Positions 1 to 5,999 of a DNA stretch of 9,297 nucleotides are shown in pieces. The position numbers and the translations under genes are program-made. The stretch's first letter is position 1, and every line of letters begins with the position of its first letter. Source of the stretch: Fidelibacterota bacterium (GTDB lineage Bacteria; Fidelibacterota; Marinisomatia; SCGC-AAA003-L08; D37C17); the NCBI GenBank assembly GCA_002711465.1, contig PARL01000010.1:32099-41395 (forward strand), written 5' to 3'. The notes under the pieces are model-generated. The model was not told the DNA's origin and searched no databases. It saw only the letters and a program-made list of their open reading frames with translations.

Positions 1-294
1 GTTGCTGGATTACAACCATATAAAAATTCAACAGCTTATGTTTCATCAAAATACGCAATAAGAGGATTTGCATCATCATTAAGAGAAGAATTAAGAGAGC
101 ATAATATCAAAGTAATTACAGTTTTTCCTGGTGCTGTAAACACTCCTATATGGAATGATAAAAATATGGATGAATTAAGAGATGGTATGATGAAAGTTGA
201 TGATTTAAGTGACACTATTTTTCATGCTGTAAATTCGCCTAATAATTGTGTTACAGAAGAAATAACTATTCGTAGAACTGCAGGTGACTTTTAA
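1..294 (+). CDS. Short-chain dehydrogenase/reductase, C-terminal fragment (5' end outside the window)
   Basis: The frame is open from the first base to a TAA at 292-294, giving 97 residues of an SDR-family NAD(P)-dependent oxidoreductase. The catalytic YxxxK motif is seen as YVSSK at fragment residues 13-17. It is followed by the family's helix (about AIRGFASSLREEL) and a VFPGAVNTP segment, matching the PG-motif strand and loop after the active site. The tail ends EEITIRRTAGDF, which resembles YdfG-like classical SDRs whose C-termini read EEI.IRR..GD. The Rossmann glycine motif (TGxxxGIG), the NAG motif and the catalytic serine would lie upstream of the window, so cofactor preference cannot be judged. 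The substrate is unknown. It is the only plus-strand gene and converges on nth with 27 bases between stop codons. The family call is secure; a specific function is not. Confidence 0.93.
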   Translation, partial: VAGLQPYKNSTAYVSSKYAIRGFASSLREELREHNIKVITVFPGAVNTPIWNDKNMDELRDGMMKVDDLSDTIFHAVNSPNNCVTEEITIRRTAGDF

Positions 295-307
295 AAAATT
301 TGTGGGC

Positions 308-335
308 AAGAATAATAACTACTATTTCTTTTTTT
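308..335 (+). terminator. Weak candidate intrinsic terminator for the SDR gene
   Basis: Thirteen bases after the SDR stop, AAGAATA (308-314) can pair with TATTTCTT (323-330), with one bulged T and an 8-base loop. A run of five T follows (331-335), and more T-rich sequence comes after it. The stem has only one G-C pair, so it is thermodynamically weak, and in DNA this AT-rich such pairings arise by chance. It overlaps the nth stop codon (322-324) on the other strand. Position between convergent genes is its main support. Confidence 0.3.
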
Positions 336-966
336 CAAATATTTTTCTTTTTTTTGAAGCAGCCCAACAGCAAATTAAACAATCATTTAAATCATGATGT
401 CTAGCTTGACAATACTCTCTTCCAAAAAAAATTATTTGTAAGTGACGTTTATTCCAAACCTCTTTTTTCCAAAGTTTCTTTAAATCTCTTTCGGTCATTT
501 CTACATTTTTGGCTTTAGATAATCCCCATCTCGATGCCAGTCTATGTATATGAGTATCAATTGGAAAAGCAGGGATTCCATACCATTGTGACATAACCAC
601 ACTTGCTGTTTTATGTCCTACTCCAGCTAAACTTTCTAAATAATTCCAATCTGCCCTCATTCCTCCACCTTCTATTAATTGAACTGCCATTTTCTTAAGA
701 TTTTTTGCTTTTGTTGGTGCTAAGCCTATTTCTTTAATTAAATTTTGAATGAAATTGACATCTAATTCACTCATTTGTTCTGGAGTTGAAGCATGTTTAA
801 ATAAACTAGGTGTAACTTCATTTACTTTTTTATCAGTTGTTTGAGCAGATAACATTACGGCTACAAGTAAAGTATACGAACTTGAGTGATCTAGAGGTAT
901 TGGAGTTTCTGGGTATAAATTATCTAAAATTTTTCCAATTTTTTTAGCTTTATCTATGCGTTTCAT
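322..966 (-). CDS. nth: Endonuclease III (DNA glycosylase/AP lyase) with unusual C-terminal cysteine pattern
   Basis: Base-excision repair enzyme that removes oxidised pyrimidines and cleaves the abasic site by beta-elimination. The 214 residues match the usual length (E. coli Nth 211). SAQTTD (about 40-45) is the conserved N-terminal helical motif. LAGVGHKTA (113-121) is the helix-hairpin-helix with the expected catalytic Lys119. PIDTHIHRLASRWG (135-148) carries the catalytic Asp137. The iron-sulfur region is atypical: cysteines sit at 186, 196, 199 and 200 (C-X9-C-X2-C-C) instead of the canonical C-X6-C-X2-C-X5-C, so a normal [4Fe-4S] loop is doubtful. The tail is very basic (SKKRK...EKKK). 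The ATG at 964-966 is two bases past the sulfotransferase stop and is preceded by a weak AGAAGA. It ends the glycan operon, although its job is DNA repair. More GC-rich than the glycan genes, as expected for a conserved protein. Confidence 0.95.
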   Translation of the reverse strand: MKRIDKAKKIGKILDNLYPETPIPLDHSSSYTLLVAVMLSAQTTDKKVNEVTPSLFKHASTPEQMSELDVNFIQNLIKEIGLAPTKAKNLKKMAVQLIEGGGMRADWNYLESLAGVGHKTASVVMSQWYGIPAFPIDTHIHRLASRWGLSKAKNVEMTERDLKKLWKKEVWNKRHLQIIFFGREYCQARHHDLNDCLICCWAASKKRKIFEKKK

Positions 967-968
967 AA

Positions 969-1847
969 TTATCTTCTATTAATTATATCATTTATTTCTA
1001 TTTCTGTTTTAGATAATTTATTGGTTAATTTTTCATATAAATCTTTAGAAATATCTAATCTTTTTTGCTCTTTTAAATTTAATTTTTCAAAAAATTTTAC
1101 AATACCCAAAGGTTTTTTTATTATTACAGACCTTAACTTTCCTAAAAGTATTGAATATTTTTTTAAAAGATCTCTTATAATCCTATATTTATATACTTTA
1201 TTTTTATTTACTACTTTAAAAGTATCAATTCTAAAACCTGAATCGACATTCAGAAAATCTAGGGTATCTTTATATACTTTTCTTGGATTATTTTTTATTT
1301 CATCTAAATGAATAAATCTAATATTTTCTATTCCAAACAAATTGATATAAGATTCAATGTTATTAGGAATTGATAATATATTTGTTGTGTAATATAACTT
1401 ATTAACAATTGTAGTTTGCTTTGGAATGTTTTTTCCATTTAGTCTACTTTTTTCTAAATCTAGGGCTTTAGAAAAATCTTCAACAATTTCATCGCCACTA
1501 AATATAAACTGAGCATGCAAAGAGTGAACTAAATCAACTAAATTTCTAATCATTATGATAATTTTTGCTTTTGGATTATGATTATATATTTCTTGAGCTG
1601 ATTTTTTTGAGAAAATATAAAATGTTGATGCTTCTCCAATGATCTTTTTATTTGTTGAAAATAAATCGTTGTAATCTTTTTGAGATAAATCATATGCACC
1701 ATTTTTTCTTATTAAGTCACTACCAAAAAAATGAGGTTCTTTGAAATTTGGAAAATATATATCTGGATGCTTTTTTAAATATGTGTATAAAAATGTAGTG
1801 CCACATTTAGGGGCTCCAACTATGAATAGATTTGGTACCTTTGTCAT
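969..1847 (-). CDS. PAPS-dependent sulfotransferase (heparan-sulfate-type sulfotransferase domain)
   Basis: A 292-residue cytoplasmic enzyme predicted to move sulfate from PAPS to a sugar hydroxyl or amine. The 5'-phosphosulfate-binding loop is near the N-terminus, GAPKCGTTFLY (11-21), with the catalytic lysine position in PKCGTT. KEPHFFG (36-42) matches the KEPHFF signature of NDST/heparan-sulfate-type sulfotransferases. The 3'-phosphate-binding segment is RNLVDLVHSLH (101-111), with Arg101 and Ser109 in the expected places. The C-terminal third is lysine-rich and not recognisable. No signal peptide or membrane helix is seen. The ATG (1845-1847) overlaps the upstream glycosyltransferase stop as ATGA and has AGGA at good spacing. 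Its place among three glycosyltransferases suggests the acceptor is a sugar of the glycan they build; this is inference. Natural-product or lipid acceptors cannot be excluded. Confidence 0.9.
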   Translation of the reverse strand: MTKVPNLFIVGAPKCGTTFLYTYLKKHPDIYFPNFKEPHFFGSDLIRKNGAYDLSQKDYNDLFSTNKKIIGEASTFYIFSKKSAQEIYNHNPKAKIIIMIRNLVDLVHSLHAQFIFSGDEIVEDFSKALDLEKSRLNGKNIPKQTTIVNKLYYTTNILSIPNNIESYINLFGIENIRFIHLDEIKNNPRKVYKDTLDFLNVDSGFRIDTFKVVNKNKVYKYRIIRDLLKKYSILLGKLRSVIIKKPLGIVKFFEKLNLKEQKRLDISKDLYEKLTNKLSKTEIEINDIINRR

Positions 1848-2608
1848 TTTAATCCTAAAATAATTCTTTTTGGATATTTAATCATTAATTTAAATAATGA
1901 ACTTATTTTTGTAATAATCTTAACCAAATTAAAGTTACCACCATAACTTGCAGACACATAATGCCATAGTCTGGCGTTTGAAATATAATAACATTTAATT
2001 CCAAGGTTTTGAGCTCTTATAGATAAATCTACATCTTCACCATACATATTAAATTTTTCATCAAAACCATTTAATTTTAAATAATTTTTTTTTGATATAA
2101 ATAAGCAACAACCTGTAATGTAATCTGTTAAACAGTCTTTGTTGAATGATTTTTCATCTTTTTTTCTAATTCCTCTGTGAGATACAAAAAAATTAAATAA
2201 TCCAAAATTTCCTCCAGCATACCATATCTTCTTCTTATCATTCATATATAAAATCTTTGGACCCATAATGCAATCATCACCATATTTATCTAATGCTTCA
2301 GAAAATGCATCTAAAATATTTTTATCACAAATAGTATCATTATTAAGAAGCAAAAAAAAATCAGAATCATCATTTTTAAGATCAATTATAGCCTTATTAT
2401 ATCCTTTTGCAAACATGTAGTTAGATTTATGGGATACTATATTAACTTTTTCATTTTTTATTTTAAGTAATGAATCATCTGTTGAATTATTATCGATCAA
2501 TGTAATTTTGTAATTATTATAGTTAATGGCTTTTATAGATTGTATTAAATCAACCAAATATTTTGAACCATTCCAATTTAAAATTAATATGTTAACCTTA
2601 CGACTCAT
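1844..2608 (-). CDS. Family 2 glycosyltransferase (rhamnosyltransferase-like, soluble)
   Basis: GT-A fold glycosyltransferase, 254 residues, probably adding one sugar from a nucleotide-sugar donor to a lipid-linked glycan at the cytoplasmic face. It opens with VNILILNWNG (5-14), the typical start of this GT2 subgroup. DNNSTDDS (39-46) is the nucleotide-binding strand, LLLNNDT (87-92) sits where the metal-binding DXD lies (here N-N-D), and GFDEKF (181-186) precedes GED (190-192), whose Asp is the likely catalytic base. LWHYVSAS (214-221) matches the conserved WH..S segment. It ends soon after this, so it is shorter than the roughly 300-residue relatives and lacks their C-terminal extension; no frameshift is seen. 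The donor sugar cannot be told. The ATG overlaps the end of the GT4 gene by 11 bases, and its TGA overlaps the sulfotransferase start (ATGA). Strongly AT-biased codons. Confidence 0.92.
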   Translation of the reverse strand: MSRKVNILILNWNGSKYLVDLIQSIKAINYNNYKITLIDNNSTDDSLLKIKNEKVNIVSHKSNYMFAKGYNKAIIDLKNDDSDFFLLLNNDTICDKNILDAFSEALDKYGDDCIMGPKILYMNDKKKIWYAGGNFGLFNFFVSHRGIRKKDEKSFNKDCLTDYITGCCLFISKKNYLKLNGFDEKFNMYGEDVDLSIRAQNLGIKCYYISNARLWHYVSASYGGNFNLVKIITKISSLFKLMIKYPKRIILGLK

Positions 2609-3728
2609 TAATAAGTTCCCAAATACCAGATATGTAATATTCCCATGAAAATTTATGTTTATTTGACAAAATAAATTTGGTCATTTCATTTTTATCATTA
2701 GAATTAAAATATATATTTACTTTTTCTTCTAATGAAGTGATAGAATTATTTTCAATAATATAACCTGATTTTCCGTTAACAATACATTCTGAAAAACCAC
2801 CGACATTATTAGCTATGATTGGCAAATTATATTCCCAAGCTTTAGAAATAATTCCACTTTGCGAAGCAGACTTGTAGGGTAAAATTAATACATCTGATAT
2901 AATCATTAATTTTTCAATTTCTGAATGTGCTAGAAATTTATCAATCCATATAACCTTATCTTCAATTCCATTTTTACTAATAATAGTTTTATATTTTTCT
3001 GTATCCTCATAAGCTTCACCAGCGATTATTAACTTATGATTTTTATTTTTTTTAAGAAAAGTTTTGGTTCCTAACAATAAATTATCTACACCTTTATATG
3101 GTCTTATTAGACCTGTAAACAAAATTATTCTATCCTTTGATGTAAATCCCATTTCTTTTGCAATTTTTATTTTATTATATGAAGATTTATAGTGAATATC
3201 AATTGGTAAGAATCTAATAACGCTTTTAAATTTATTTTTAAACTCATTTAATTCATTTTCAACAAAAGATGACATAAAAATAAATTTATCAAAACTATTA
3301 GTATAAAATTTAACCAATTTTTTGTCAAACCAGCTTGGTTCATGAGGATTTATATTATGACAAATTGAAATTATTTTTTTCTTATTTATTTTTCTTGCTA
3401 AGAGTTTTGCAATTGAACCTAATGATAACCCTATAAAAGGATTCCAAAATGAAAAAATAATAACATCTGGATTCATTTTTTTTATTTTATTTGAAGTTTT
3501 TATCCAACTAATTGGATTTATAGAGCTGATTGTATAATGTGTATTTTTGAATTTATCTTTGTTGGAAAAAGTTTGAGATTTTCCAGGAAAAAAAAACTTT
3601 GGATACAAATAATTAAAAGAAAAAATTTCAACATCATGTTTTTCAGATAATTTATTATATAATCCTATATTATGATCTGATATACCTCCCCTCAAAGGTG
3701 GTGAAGGACTGATCAAAATAATTTTCAT
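2598..3728 (-). CDS. Family 4 glycosyltransferase (GT-B fold) lacking the first Glu of EX7E
   Basis: A 376-residue retaining glycosyltransferase of GT4/group 1 type, predicted to extend a surface glycan. The N-terminal Rossmann domain starts MKIILISPSPPLRGGISDHN, with the glycine-rich acceptor-side loop at 10-20. The linker and donor-binding domain begin at FTGLIRPYKGVDNLL (204-218), with the R and K typical of diphosphate contact. The signature region is LPYKSASQSGIISKAWE (283-299). The second glutamate of EX7E is Glu299, but the first is Ser291. This S-Q-S-G variant is, to my knowledge, common in one GT4 subgroup, so the enzyme is probably active. NNVGGFSECIVNGKSGYII (307-325) completes the donor pocket. 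No membrane helix is evident. The ATG overlaps the upstream GT2 stop as ATGA, and the 3' end overlaps the next gene by 11 bases, so translation is probably coupled. Confidence 0.93.
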   Translation of the reverse strand: MKIILISPSPPLRGGISDHNIGLYNKLSEKHDVEIFSFNYLYPKFFFPGKSQTFSNKDKFKNTHYTISSINPISWIKTSNKIKKMNPDVIIFSFWNPFIGLSLGSIAKLLARKINKKKIISICHNINPHEPSWFDKKLVKFYTNSFDKFIFMSSFVENELNEFKNKFKSVIRFLPIDIHYKSSYNKIKIAKEMGFTSKDRIILFTGLIRPYKGVDNLLLGTKTFLKKNKNHKLIIAGEAYEDTEKYKTIISKNGIEDKVIWIDKFLAHSEIEKLMIISDVLILPYKSASQSGIISKAWEYNLPIIANNVGGFSECIVNGKSGYIIENNSITSLEEKVNIYFNSNDKNEMTKFILSNKHKFSWEYYISGIWELINES

Positions 3729-4657
3729 TTTTCTGAATTTATTTTTTTAATTTTAATTTCTTTTTTTCTTGCAGAATTAACAATTAACTCGCCTATTAAT
3801 CCAATTGATAAAGATTGTATGCCGACAAGTATTAATAATATGCCAAGAAAAAATAATGGTCTATTACCAATGTATGTTCCTTGGAACCAAAGCGTTGTTA
3901 GATAAATATTAATTCCTAAACCTAGAGCACTTAAAAGAATTCCAAATGTGCCAAAAAAATACATCGGTCTATTAAAATATTTCTTCAAAAAATTAATAGT
4001 AAAAAAATCAAAAATTCCATGTAAAAATCTAGACTTACCATATTTAGTGACACCATACTCTCTAGGTCTATGATTTACAACAAGTTCTGTCACTTTAAAT
4101 CCATTATTAAATAATAGTAAAGGAATATATCTATGTAAACCACCATAAATATTTAGACTTTTTATAACATTTTTTTTATAAGCTTTTATTCCACAATTAA
4201 AATCATGTATCCTTAATCCAGAAAAAATACTTATAAATCTATTAAAAAAATACGATGGAATAGTTTTAGATAATGGATCTTTTCTATGCTTTTTCCATCC
4301 TGAAACACAATCCCAACCATCATCAAGTATATTTATCAAATTTTTAATTTCTTTTGGATCATCTTGCAAATCACCATCCATTGTAATCACATAATCATAT
4401 TTTACAATGTTAAAGCCCTCTTGAAGTGCATCAGATTTGCCATAATTTCTATTTAACTGAACAAGAATTACATTGTTATCTTTAGAAACTAAGTTATTGA
4501 TGTTAGAAATACTTTTATCAGTACTACCGTCATCAACAAATATTATCTCATAAATTTCAGTTATATCTTTAAGTGAATCAATTATTTCATCATACAATTG
4601 ATTAATAGATGACTCTTCATTATATATTGGAACTATAATTGAAATGTTTTTATGCAT
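3725..4657 (-). CDS. Membrane GT2, polyprenyl-phosphate glycosyltransferase (DPMS/GtrB/ArnC-like)
   Basis: A 310-residue family 2 glycosyltransferase of the dolichol-phosphate-mannose-synthase type, close in length to ArnC and GtrB. Family members move a sugar from a nucleotide donor onto undecaprenyl phosphate at the inner face of the membrane; the sugar is then flipped and used outside. Seen: SIIVPIYNEE (6-15), IIFVDDGSTDKS (38-49), QLNRNYGKSDALQEGF (67-82) and the metal-binding MDGDLQDDP (93-101). HDFNCGIKAY (151-160) and RPREYGVTKYGKSR (197-210) are also typical. Two hydrophobic helices close the protein (about 232-254 and 268-292), followed by a basic tail. It is first in the glycan block, behind an 86-base gap. 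No Shine-Dalgarno sequence is visible before the ATG. Its lipid carrier would be recycled by the UppP encoded in the same window. The sugar transferred is unknown. Confidence 0.93.
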   Translation of the reverse strand: MHKNISIIVPIYNEESSINQLYDEIIDSLKDITEIYEIIFVDDGSTDKSISNINNLVSKDNNVILVQLNRNYGKSDALQEGFNIVKYDYVITMDGDLQDDPKEIKNLINILDDGWDCVSGWKKHRKDPLSKTIPSYFFNRFISIFSGLRIHDFNCGIKAYKKNVIKSLNIYGGLHRYIPLLLFNNGFKVTELVVNHRPREYGVTKYGKSRFLHGIFDFFTINFLKKYFNRPMYFFGTFGILLSALGLGINIYLTTLWFQGTYIGNRPLFFLGILLILVGIQSLSIGLIGELIVNSARKKEIKIKKINSEK

Positions 4658-4743
4658 AATTAAATTTTATTAAGTTTATACTAAATTAAATTAAGTTAAT
4701 AGAAAAACATAACCAATTATTTAAGAAGGTGTTGGAATTCTAA
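4658..4743 (-). promoter_or_regulatory. Intergenic gap ahead of the glycan block (possible weak hairpin and promoter)
   Basis: This is the largest gene-free stretch in the window (86 bases) and separates the 60-codon gene from the glycan block. Read on the minus strand, AACACC (4734-4729) can pair with GG-TTA-TGTT (4714-4706) across a 13-base loop, followed by a short T-rich run, so it may be a weak terminator for the gene before it. Nearer the GT2 start lies TATAAA (about 4680-4675), which could be a -10 element, but no convincing -35 is visible at the right distance. Both are guesses in AT-rich sequence; the gap itself is the evidence for a transcription boundary. Confidence 0.3.
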
Positions 4744-4926
4744 TTATTTAGAAAACAATTCTTTGGCAAAGTTATCTGGACTTTTACCTTCTGGAACTGT
4801 ATACATTCTTTCTTTAAACTTTATATTTCCTGTTTTTTCAGGGTCAAGAGCGTGTACAACCTTAATTTTAACTAAGTTTTTACCGCCTTTTTTTAACTTA
4901 TCTTCAAATGTCTGTTTTTTAGCCAT
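4744..4926 (-). CDS. Small basic protein, 60 residues, possibly DUF4295-like
   Basis: Lysine-rich soluble protein with 14 Lys and 1 Arg against 8 acidic residues, no Cys and no hydrophobic segment. It begins MAKKQTFEDKLKKGGKNL and has a central DPEKTGNIKFKERM stretch. The start and the KTG..KF.E pattern recall the short DUF4295 proteins of Bacteroidota (about 50 residues, MAKK start, PKTGAYTF.E core), often encoded beside ribosomal genes. I recall this from general knowledge and it is only a tentative match. No function can be assigned; the charge would suit binding to RNA, the ribosome or another acidic partner. The gene is well supported as real: it has AGAGGA (4931-4936) four bases before the ATG, one of the clearest ribosome sites in the window, and fills the space between two operons. 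It could be cotranscribed with the anti-sigma gene (59-base gap) or have its own promoter. Confidence 0.72.
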   Translation of the reverse strand: MAKKQTFEDKLKKGGKNLVKIKVVHALDPEKTGNIKFKERMYTVPEGKSPDNFAKELFSK

Positions 4927-4986
4927 AAAATCCTCTTTCTGAGCGGTAAATCTACGAAAATACTATATAAAAACTAAAGGAAATTT
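4927..4986 (-). promoter_or_regulatory. Leader of the 60-codon gene with clear Shine-Dalgarno and possible -10
   Basis: On the minus strand AGAGGA (4936-4931) sits four bases ahead of the ATG at 4926-4924 and decides that start. Further upstream TATAGT (4967-4962) within TTTTTATATAGTATTTT is a plausible -10 box, but I see no matching -35 at 16-18 bases. The ribosome site is convincing; the promoter is a guess. Confidence 0.4.
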
Positions 4987-5427
4987 TTACTTGTTAATTT
5001 TTGAGCCCTTAACCTGTTTAATTTGAAAATCATCACTTTTAAGAGAATCTATTTTTGACTCTAAAAGATTTTGCTCAGATTTTGACTGTTTAGCAATATA
5101 GTTGCTATCTTTTTCGCCGTAATTTATCATTATAAAAAATAAAAGTGCCAACGAAAAAGCAAAAGATAAACTAGTTTTAAAATCTGGTAAAAATGAAAAT
5201 AAATTAGATTGTTTTTTACTGATTTGTTCATTAAGATTTTGAATGAAATCTTTTGATGTTTCAAATTTTGATATATTTTTAAAAAGTAAAATATTATTTT
5301 TAATTTTATTTACTTTATTAGCAAAATCATCATTTGATTTCATATAATCTTCAAATGATTTTTTTTCGTCGCTACTTAATTCATTATCAATATATTTAGA
5401 AATTAATTGGTTATAATTTTTATTCAT
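4987..5427 (-). CDS. Anti-sigma-factor-like single-pass membrane protein without zinc-binding motif
   Basis: A 146-residue protein encoded two bases after the ECF sigma factor, the classic place for its anti-sigma partner. The N-terminus, about LISKYIDNELSSDEKKSFEDYMKSN (8-32), matches the helical anti-sigma domain in layout (short helix, D-NEL turn, long acidic helix). The protein contains no Cys and no His, so the HxxxCxxC zinc motif of the ZAS group is absent. One membrane helix is predicted at about 84-103 (LSFAFSLALLFFIMINYG). A hydrophilic tail of about 43 residues would lie in the periplasm, and could sense the envelope or be cut by proteases. Expected role: hold the sigma factor at the inner membrane until an envelope signal releases it. 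Function is inferred from position and architecture; sequence similarity alone is weak. The ATG start fits the 2-base spacing. Confidence 0.72.
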   Translation of the reverse strand: MNKNYNQLISKYIDNELSSDEKKSFEDYMKSNDDFANKVNKIKNNILLFKNISKFETSKDFIQNLNEQISKKQSNLFSFLPDFKTSLSFAFSLALLFFIMINYGEKDSNYIAKQSKSEQNLLESKIDSLKSDDFQIKQVKGSKINK

Positions 5428-5429
5428 CT

Positions 5430-5999
5430 TTACAAAACTTTCTTAGCATTTAAACATTCATATAATTTTAATCTAGCCCTATTTATTCTAGATTTAACAG
5501 TTCCAAGTGGAAGTTCAATTATTATACTTATCTCATCATAAGAAAGTTCCTGAATATCTCTTAAAATAATAATAGTTCTAAAATCTAAGGGTAAATTAGA
5601 TAAACATTCTTGCAAATCCTGTTTTAAACTCTTATCAATTATATCTTTATCAGGTTCATTTGAATAATCAGGCACTACCAGTTCATCCTCTGAATATATT
5701 AACTCACTATTCGAATAAGTTTTTCTTCTTTTAGTTTTTCTTAATTCAGTTTTTGCAAAATTTCCGGCAATTGTATAAATCCATGTAGAAAACTTTGCTA
5801 TATTTTTGTAAGAATTTTTATGCGTATATAGTTTTAAAAAAGTATCTTGCAAAAGATCTTCAGCCAAATCTAAATCATGTACGAATTGGTAAATATAATT
5901 TAATAATTTATCTTTATACCTGTAAATTAAATGGTTATAAGCAGAAACATTTCCATTTTGAAATTCTTTTATTAACTCTTCATCTGTTTTATCTGTCAT
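5430..5999 (-). CDS. ECF-type RNA polymerase sigma factor (sigma-70 family, group 4)
   Basis: A 189-residue alternative sigma factor with the two expected domains and no region 1.1 or 3. Region 2 covers about 9-90: it includes LIYRYKDKLLNYIYQFV (24-40), AEDLLQDTFLKLY (46-58, core-binding and -10 recognition) and FSTWIYTIAGNFAKTELRK (70-88). A variable acidic linker follows (about 95-122). Region 4 spans about 125-180, with LPLDFRTIIILRDIQELSYDEI leading into the helix-turn-helix LPLGTVKSRINRARLKL (163-179), which reads the -35 element. It closely resembles RpoE/SigW-like sigma factors that are usually held by a membrane anti-sigma; the next gene fits that partner. The ATG overlaps the holA 3' end by 11 bases and has AGG about five bases upstream. 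I found no clear ECF-type promoter in the short stretch before it, so autoregulation cannot be shown. Confidence 0.94.
   Translation of the reverse strand: MTDKTDEELIKEFQNGNVSAYNHLIYRYKDKLLNYIYQFVHDLDLAEDLLQDTFLKLYTHKNSYKNIAKFSTWIYTIAGNFAKTELRKTKRRKTYSNSELIYSEDELVVPDYSNEPDKDIIDKSLKQDLQECLSNLPLDFRTIIILRDIQELSYDEISIIIELPLGTVKSRINRARLKLYECLNAKKVL

Noticed and set aside
1021..1311. Plus-strand open frame of 96 codons
   Set aside because: It lies wholly inside the sulfotransferase gene, is rich in Phe, Leu, Ile and Ser as expected from reversed AT-rich lysine/asparagine codons, and shows no motif or ribosome site.
969..4657. Glycan genes as a recent foreign island judged by low G+C
   Set aside because: holA and uppP, which are core genes, are just as AT-rich by eye; composition follows protein conservation and does not by itself show transfer.
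4658..4702. Imperfect direct repeat of AATTAAATT...AAGTT.ATA, possibly an operator
   Set aside because: Low-complexity AT sequence makes such partial repeats expected; copies differ in length and no symmetric core is seen.
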